This document shows, piece by piece, positions 58,610 through 64,000 of a DNA stretch of 64,000 nucleotides (within the stretch, counting starts at the first letter, position 1; every line of letters begins with the position of its first letter). The position numbers and the translations under genes are program-made. This DNA comes from Colwellia maritima (GTDB taxonomy: Bacteria; Pseudomonadota; Gammaproteobacteria; Enterobacterales; Alteromonadaceae), in assembly GCF_022669015.1 (NCBI RefSeq), contig NZ_JAKKSL010000001.1, positions 726,059 through 790,058 on the forward strand, given 5' to 3'. Below the pieces are notes generated by a model. That model had not been told where the DNA came from and ran no database searches. It saw only the letters and a program-made list of their open reading frames with translations.

Positions 58610-59492
58610 ATGACAAAACCTATCATAGGTTTCATCGGTCTTGGCCTTATGGGTGGCAACATGGTTGAAAACCTACAAAAACGTGGTTTTCAAGTGAACG
58701 TAATGGATCTTAGTAAAGACGCTGTTGCTCGCGTACTTGATCGTGGTAATGCGACAGAATTTACTTCTGCAAAAGAATTAGCCGCCGCAAGTGATATCGT
58801 TCAATTTTGTCTTACTACTTCAGCTGTTGTTGAGAAAATTGTTTACGGCGAAGAGGGTGTTTTAGCGGGTATCAAAGAAGGTAGCGTATTAGTAGATTTC
58901 GGTACTTCTATTCCTGCTTCTACAAGAAAAATAGGTGCTGATCTTGCCAAAAAAGGTGCAGGAATGATTGATGCTCCTTTAGGACGTACACCGGCACATG
59001 CTAAAGATGGCTTATTAAATATTATGGCCGGCCGGTGATATAGCCACATTCAATAAAGTTAAACCTGTGCTTGAAGAGCAAGGTGAAAATGTATTCCATC
59101 TTGGCGCATTAGGTGCAGGCCATACAACAAAACTTATTAATAACTTTATGGGTATGACCACAGTGACAGCCATGTCACAAGCATTTGCTGTTGCCGATAA
59201 AGCGGGTGTTGATCGTCAACAATTATTTGAAATTATGTCAACTGGTCCATCTAATTCACCTTTCATGCAGTTTTGTAAAAACTACGCTGTAGATGGTGTA
59301 AGTGATTTAGGTTTCTCTATTGCTAATGCCAACAAAGATTTAGGTTATTTTCTAACAATGGTTGAAGACTTAGGTAGTGAGTCACTAATTGCTCAAGGTA
59401 CTTCTACTAACCTTCAAGCCGCTGTTGATGCCGGTATGGGTAACGGTAACGTACCAGAAATATTTGACTATTTCCTTAAGTTAACCAAGTAA
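58610..59492 (+). CDS. 3-hydroxyisobutyrate dehydrogenase-family reductase, probable DEH reductase (DehR-like; frameshifted)
   Basis: Beta-hydroxyacid dehydrogenase of about 294 residues. NAD(P) motif 'IIGFIGLGLMGGNMVENLQK', substrate loop 'VDFGTSIPASTRKIGADLA', 'MIDAPLGRTPAHAKDG' and the catalytic-Lys block 'GAGHTTKLINNFMGMTTV'. The frame breaks near 59032 (GGCCGGCCGG); removing one base gives 'NIMAGGDIATFNKVKPVLEE'. Enzymes of this family in marine bacteria (DehR) reduce 4-deoxy-L-erythro-5-hexoseulose uronate from alginate to 2-keto-3-deoxygluconate. The nearby PL6 and PL17 lyase genes make that role likely here. Confidence 0.82.
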
Positions 59493-59534
59493 TAAGCAAG
59501 CACTAAGCAAGCACTAAGCAAGTATTAAGCAAGT
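59491..59534. repeat. Four tandem 11-bp repeats (ACTAAGCAAGC-like)
   Basis: AATAAGCAAGC, ACTAAGCAAGC, ACTAAGCAAGT and ATTAAGCAAGT follow each other directly, beginning at the stop codon of the DehR-like gene. It looks like slippage-type expansion in the 3' untranslated region. No function is evident. Confidence 0.75.
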
Positions 59535-59572
59535 TAATTGAACACTGTTTCTGAACCTTGTAACTAGCTATG

Positions 59573-59606
59573 TTAGTTGGTCTGAAATAATACTCAGACC
59601 AACTAA
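59573..59606. terminator. Long hairpin between DehR-like and FadR-type genes
   Basis: TTAGTTGGTCTGA / TCAGACCAACTAA make a 13-bp perfect stem with an 8-base loop, extended by GCTA/TAGC further out. It lies in the 340-base convergent gap (59493-59832), which otherwise holds only AT-rich sequence. T-rich stretches are not directly adjacent, so the terminator role is probable but not certain. Confidence 0.6.
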
Positions 59607-59832
59607 AGTAGCCATACGTGCTTAATTTTAGTTGCCTAATTTTAGTATAGAAAATTTGATGGGGTTGTTGCTAGCGCTGCTTCCTTTTAGCCTTTTCATA
59701 CTCGTTTCATTAATTAGATGTTCATATAGTTAGTGAGATTGGTATTAGAGGCTTTTTTTTTGCAATTTTAATATGAAGTTTAGTTATCGGCTTCTAGATT
59801 AAGGTTTGTTGTTCAACCCGTTGTTCAACCCC

Positions 59833-60576
59833 TTAACCGATAGAACTAGTCGTATTAGGAATTGAATAAAGCCCGCGTTTCTCATTGTTTTTACGTGTAA
59901 TTTCAGCGAGCGCTCTGGATTCTGCCGCATCAAACAACGCATTAATTAAACGATTAAAGTGTTTATGCATAGCCGATCTTGCTTTGGTAGCATCGCCCGA
60001 CTTTAATGCCTGATAAATAGCTTTATGTTCGGAAAGTGTTTTTGAATTATCTGCACTACATACACTGTCGTAATCTTCTATTATTTGAGGCGTTGAAGAG
60101 CGCAGATCCCAAAGGTTTTTTACGGATAATATCATGGCATTATTACGTGTGGCATTAGCAATTATATAATGGAATTCTTTATCTGCAGCTTCGACAGAAT
60201 TACCTTTTTCCATATCTACTAAGGTTTGATGTAAACGGTTTAACTCATCTTCATTGATCGTGGTTGCTGCAATCGCCGCTATTTCACCCTCTATTAATGC
60301 CCGAGCTTGTGTAACTTCAAAAGCATTCACTTTTTCTGGAGAATCTGACTGTTTTACTTGTTTAAGAACATACACACCCGAGCCTGTTTTAACAACAACC
60401 TTAACCCGTACTTCGAGTGCTATTATAGCCTCACGTATGGTGGGGCGACTGACATTAAATGTTTCAGCTAGCTCTCTTTCTGGTGGTAAGCGACTACCAG
60501 GAGGATACATTCCAGAATTAATTAGAGCCTCAATTTTATCGACAATGCTCCAAAATAACCTGCGATTGTTGCTCAT
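59833..60576 (-). CDS. FadR-subfamily GntR regulator, likely controlling alginate use
   Basis: A 247-residue regulator. The N-terminal winged helix reads 'PPGSRLPPERELAETFNVSR' and 'PTIREAIIALEVRVKVVVKT', followed by 'GSGVYVLK'. The C-terminal FCD domain ('ARALIEGEIAAIAATTINED', 'DKEFHYIIANATRNNAMILS', 'HKAIYQALKSGDATKARSAM') binds a metal and an organic acid. It is divergent from the PL6 gene, with a TTACCAAT-N9-ATTGGTAA palindrome between them, and probably responds to an alginate breakdown product such as KDG. The 'ALEVRVKVVV' segment has one unusual residue pair where 'L..G.V' is typical. Confidence 0.87.
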   Translation of the reverse strand: MSNNRRLFWSIVDKIEALINSGMYPPGSRLPPERELAETFNVSRPTIREAIIALEVRVKVVVKTGSGVYVLKQVKQSDSPEKVNAFEVTQARALIEGEIAAIAATTINEDELNRLHQTLVDMEKGNSVEAADKEFHYIIANATRNNAMILSVKNLWDLRSSTPQIIEDYDSVCSADNSKTLSEHKAIYQALKSGDATKARSAMHKHFNRLINALFDAAESRALAEITRKNNEKRGLYSIPNTTSSIG

Positions 60577-60928
60577 GTTTTTGTCCTTAGATGGTTACCT
60601 GTAAATGACACTTATTGGTAATAATCATATCGCTTATTTTTACGGATGGCAAAAAATATATTATGGCCATAGTTTATGCTAGTTAAATTTTGGTATGTGA
60701 GTAAATGAAATAGTAAAAACAATATTGTTACCAATTTATGCTATATTGGTAATGTAAAGTGGTTGACAATTGGTCTAAGTGTTGATTAAATCTAACTCAG
60801 TGTAAATTTCTATTTTGAGATTTTTCTCGCTACTAAATTAAGTTGAACTAAGAATTGATTTAGGTCGTTTGGGGTTTCTATGCATCATGCACAAACCCTG
60901 TTTTAAATAAAATTAAGAAGAGATATTC
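60577..60928. other. Divergent promoter region of the regulator and PL6 lyase genes
   Basis: 352 AT-rich bases with no gene. It carries the palindrome at 60728-60752 and an additional ATTGGTAATAAT half-site at 60614-60625, some 40 bases before the regulator start, consistent with control of both directions. Confidence 0.6.
60728..60752. promoter_or_regulatory. TTACCAAT-N9-ATTGGTAA palindrome
   Basis: Perfect 8-bp inverted arms in the divergent promoter region between the FadR-type regulator and the PL6 alginate lyase. The position and symmetry fit an operator bound by a GntR/FadR dimer. A half-site (ATTGGTAATAAT) is near the regulator start. Confidence 0.65.
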
Positions 60929-63189
60929 ATGTACTCGATTAAAAGGCCACAAAAAATAAAACTATTAACATGCTTACTGTGTACTTTTGTTTTATCTATT
61001 CCAGTTACAGCAAAAAATTGGGTAGTTAACACACCTGACGTTTACAACAAGACCGTTAGCAAGGTAAAAGTGGTGACACCATAGTATTAGCGGATGGTAC
61101 TTGGAATAATTTTGAGATTTTATTTAAGGGTGAAGGTACTGCAGAAAAGCCAATTACCTTAAAAGCGCAAACAAAAGGTAAGGTTATTCTTACTGGGCAA
61201 TCTAATTTAAGATTGGCGGGTAAACATCTAATTGTCTCTGGTCTTGTGTTTAAAGAAGGCTATACACCGAGCAATGAAGTCATTGCTTTCAGAGAAAACA
61301 AAACAGAATTAGCTTATTACTCTCGCGTAACAGAAGTTGTTATCGATAACTTCAGTAATCCAGATAAATTTGAATCTGATTATTGGGTGGGATTATTTGG
61401 GAAACATAATCGTTTTGATCATAGCATGCTAGTGGGTAAGCGAAATAAAGGTGTGACTATGGCTGTGCGCTTAAACACAGAAGCAAGTCGAGAAAATCAC
61501 CATCGTATTGACCATAATTATTTCGGTCCTAGACCTATGCTAGGCTCAAATGGCGGTGAAACTTTACGTATTGGTACAAGCCATTATTCTTTATCTGATT
61601 CACTCACAGTTGTTGAAAATAACTATTTTGATCGTTGTGACGGTGAGGTTGAAATAATTTCTGTTAAATCAGGTGCAAACAAAATTCTAAACAATACCTT
61701 TTTTGAATCAAGAGGTACATTAACGTTACGTCATGGTAATGGTAACCTTGTAGAAGGAAACGTATTTAAAGGTAATGGCGTTGATCATACGGGTGGTATT
61801 CGTATTATTAATCGTGATCAAATAGTTAAAAATAATTACTTGGAAGGTTTAACGGGTTATCGCTTTGGTAGCGGATTTACGGTGATGAACGGTGTACCAA
61901 ACTCTACCATTAATCGTTACCATCAAGTGGTTAATGCTAAAGTAGAAAATAATACGTTTATTAATGTTGAACACATTCATTTAGCGGCAGGAAGCGATGC
62001 GGAACGCACTGCCGTACCGAAAAACAGTTACTTTAAAAATAATCTTTTTTACAACGAAAATAATAAAGCGCCTTTTTCACTATTCGATGATATTAGTGGA
62101 ATTGCATTTGCGGGCAATGTGTCTAATCTATTAAAAGATAACAAAATAAAATCAGGTATTTCTGCTCAAAATTTTTCATTAACCAAAGCAAGTAATGGTT
62201 TGCTCTACCCTAATGAAAACAGCGTAAATGTTGGTGTGTCAGCTAAATTGAAACCTACCATAAAAGCCGATACAGGCCCAATTTGGTATGCAAAAAAAGA
62301 ACCTATTGTTAGTTTTAACTCAGGCAAGACCATTCAGGTATCAGCAGGTGAAAATGCCTTGTTTGATGCCGTAGAGAAAGCATCAGAGGGAGATGTTTTA
62401 GTATTAACTGATGGGAACTACGTTGAAAATAAAATTATTACATTAAATAAAACCCTAACAATAAAAGCTGCTAATGCCCATAAAGCTAAAATCACGTTTG
62501 GGCGATCTACATTATTTGCCATTGTTGATCATGGTAGCTTGAGTCTAGAAGGCGTGGTTATTTCTGGCAGTGAAAGCCCCGATTCAACAGGCAATACGTT
62601 AATAAGAACAGCTAAGTGGGGAATGCTCGTTAATTATCGTTTTAGCATGTTAAATAGCATTATTGAAGATTTAGACATTAACCATTCATTTCATTTTTTT
62701 GACTCAGGCAGTCGAGCCTTTGCTGATTATATTTCAATCAAGGGGAATACTTTTAAGAATATTACCGGTGATCTGTTCCGTATGGATAAGGAACAAGATG
62801 ATTTAGGTATATATAACACCGAATATTTAACCGTTGAAAATAATACCTTTGACAGTATTGGCGGAGCCATTGTTAAGTTATATCGTGGCGGTAAAGATGA
62901 AAGTACCTTTGGTCCGCACTTGTCCTTTGTTAATAACAAGGTACTGAATGCATCGAAAGATAAGCGTAATAAAACCTTGGCTAGTCTCTATCTTCATGGT
63001 GCGCAAGTTGTATCAATAAGTGGTAATGAATTCAACGATTCGGCACCTATTGTTATTGAACACACTGTTGGCGAACCAATTACGGTAGTAAAAAATAATA
63101 GCCTTACTAAAACATCACTACCGAGCGTAAAAGAGCTACACGCTAAAGGCCCGCATACAGCTGTATTACTGAATAACAAGCAATACTAA
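60929..63189 (+). CDS. PL6 family alginate lyase (chondroitinase B-like; frameshifted)
   Basis: Secreted parallel beta-helix lyase of about 750 residues with two tandem beta-helix domains. The signal peptide ('PQKIKLLTCLLCTFVLSIPV') starts at the ATG 60929. The frame breaks near 61064 (GTAAAAGTGG); adding one A gives 'NKTVSKVKSGDTIVLADGTW'. The PL6 catalytic Lys and Arg lie in 'EVEIISVKSGANKILNNTFF' and 'ESRGTLTLRHGNGNLVEGNV', and 'NHHRIDHNYFGPRPMLGSNG' precedes them. The C-terminal domain starts again with 'ENALFDAVEKASEGDVLVLT'. It cleaves alginate by beta-elimination in the periplasm or outside; PL17 next door finishes the oligomers. Confidence 0.9.
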
Positions 63190-63201
63190 TAAGAGAAATT
63201 T

Positions 63202-64000
63202 ATGTCAAATCTTACCCGATTTACAACAATAAGATCAGCAGGCAACGTATTTAAACGTTACTTAACCGCGGTCACTATGATTGTGTTAACTGCACTAGTT
63301 TACCAAAGCAATCTGTAATGGCAAGAACCAGTCCAAATCTTGTGATTACCACGGCTGATGTGAAAAATATGCGAGCGGCAATTACCCAAGAAGGAAAGTT
63401 TAAAACGACTTTTGTTGCGGTAAAAGCATCAGTAGATAAGCAAATAGCCCAGAAAATAACGGTACCTGTACCACAAGATGGCGGTGGCGGGTATACACAC
63501 GAGCGACATAAAAAAAATTATCAATTAATGTATGATGCGGGTGTGATCTATCAATTGTCACAAGATGAACGGTACGCGCACTATGTACGTGATATGTTGC
63601 TTGAATATGCAAAACTATATCCCACTTTACCACTTCATCCTAAAAGAAAAATGGGTAAACAAAGTCCCGGAAAATTATTTTGGCAAAGTTTAAATGAAGC
63701 CATGTGGTTAGTTTATAGCAGCCAAGCGTATGACTTGATTCTATCTTCATTGACCACAACGCAGAAGCAAACCATTGAACAAGGGTTATTTCGTCCAATC
63801 GTAAAATTTCTGTCTGTAGAGTCACCGCAAACCTTTAACAAAGTTCATAATCATGGTACTTGGACAACCGCAGCAGTAGGGATGACAGGCTATGTATTAG
63901 GTGAACAAGAGTGGGTTGAACAAGCGCTTTATGATTTAGAAAAATCGGGAAAAGGTGGTTTTTTAAGGCAACTGGATGAGTTGTTTTCACCACAGGGGTA
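63202..64000 (+). CDS. PL17 family oligoalginate lyase (5' part, frameshifted, runs off the window)
   Basis: Exolytic alginate lyase that releases unsaturated uronate monomers. The N-terminal signal segment ('NVFKRYLTAVTMIVLTALV') is cut by a stop at 63316-63318; adding one T near 63298 gives 'TALVLPKQSVMARTSPNLVI' and the frame then stays open to the edge. 'NLVITTADVKNMRAAITQEG', 'SLNEAMWLVYSSQAYDLI' and 'FNKVHNHGTWTTAAVGMTGY' are PL17 segments; the Asn-His of 'NHGTW' are catalytic residues in this family. It begins 12 bases after the PL6 stop, so the two are probably co-transcribed. The heparinase II/III-like C-terminus is outside the window. Confidence 0.88.

Overview
The window looks like chromosomal DNA of a marine gammaproteobacterium close to Colwellia (order Alteromonadales). 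It is AT-rich and carries a type II secretion operon, a CtaG/SURF1-type aa3 cytochrome oxidase operon with heme A synthesis genes, LexA with a gammaproteobacterial SOS box, and an alginate-lyase cluster. The genus is an inference from gene content and style; no rRNA or tRNA gene was seen.

Layout. 1-2136: the end of a type II secretion operon (gspL-gspM-gspN). 2215-8661, minus strand: a PmrAB-like two-component system followed by an EptA lipid A phosphoethanolamine transferase, diacylglycerol kinase and an LTA-synthase-like sulfatase-fold transferase, with two CTTAAG-N5-CTTARG (PmrA-box-like) sites ahead of the two transferases. 9249-10453: an amphipathic-repeat lipoprotein and lexA. 11073-19745: coxB-coxA-ctaG-coxC, SURF1, an assembly protein, ctaA, ctaB and SCO. 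19687-32866: mixed housekeeping genes (polysaccharide deacetylase, MATE pump, quinone reductase with AraC regulator, VanZ, NfuA, M14 peptidase, ComF/BioH, SprA-like protein, PyrE, RNase PH). 33011-37120: an exported redox group (thioredoxin fused to a gluconate-dehydrogenase-subunit-3-like domain, GMC oxidoreductase, DM13 lipoprotein). 37212-38074: YicC.

38414-55817 is an accessory and defence island lying between yicC and the yrfG-nudE-cysQ block. It contains a small-ORF/DUF6795 pair, a degraded hipBA locus at the edge, a four-gene restriction-modification system arranged as in LlaJI (two C5-methyltransferases, a McrB-like AAA+ GTPase, a DUF2357/PD-(D/E)XK nuclease), an intact hipBA pair with three HipB-type operators, a DUF4143 ATPase, and a Wadjet/MksBEFG SMC system in the unusual order D-C-A-B.

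55830-57983: yrfG, nudE, cysQ. 58610-64000: alginate use, with a DehR-like dehydrogenase, a FadR-type regulator, a PL6 alginate lyase and a PL17 oligoalginate lyase running off the end. Enzymes degrade alginate to unsaturated uronate, and the dehydrogenase probably reduces the resulting keto sugar.

A strong technical caution: I count 25 apparent single-base frameshifts in 21 genes, most in short homopolymers and most in conserved housekeeping genes. They look like sequencing or assembly indels rather than real pseudogenes. Such genes are given here as single features with the shift noted.
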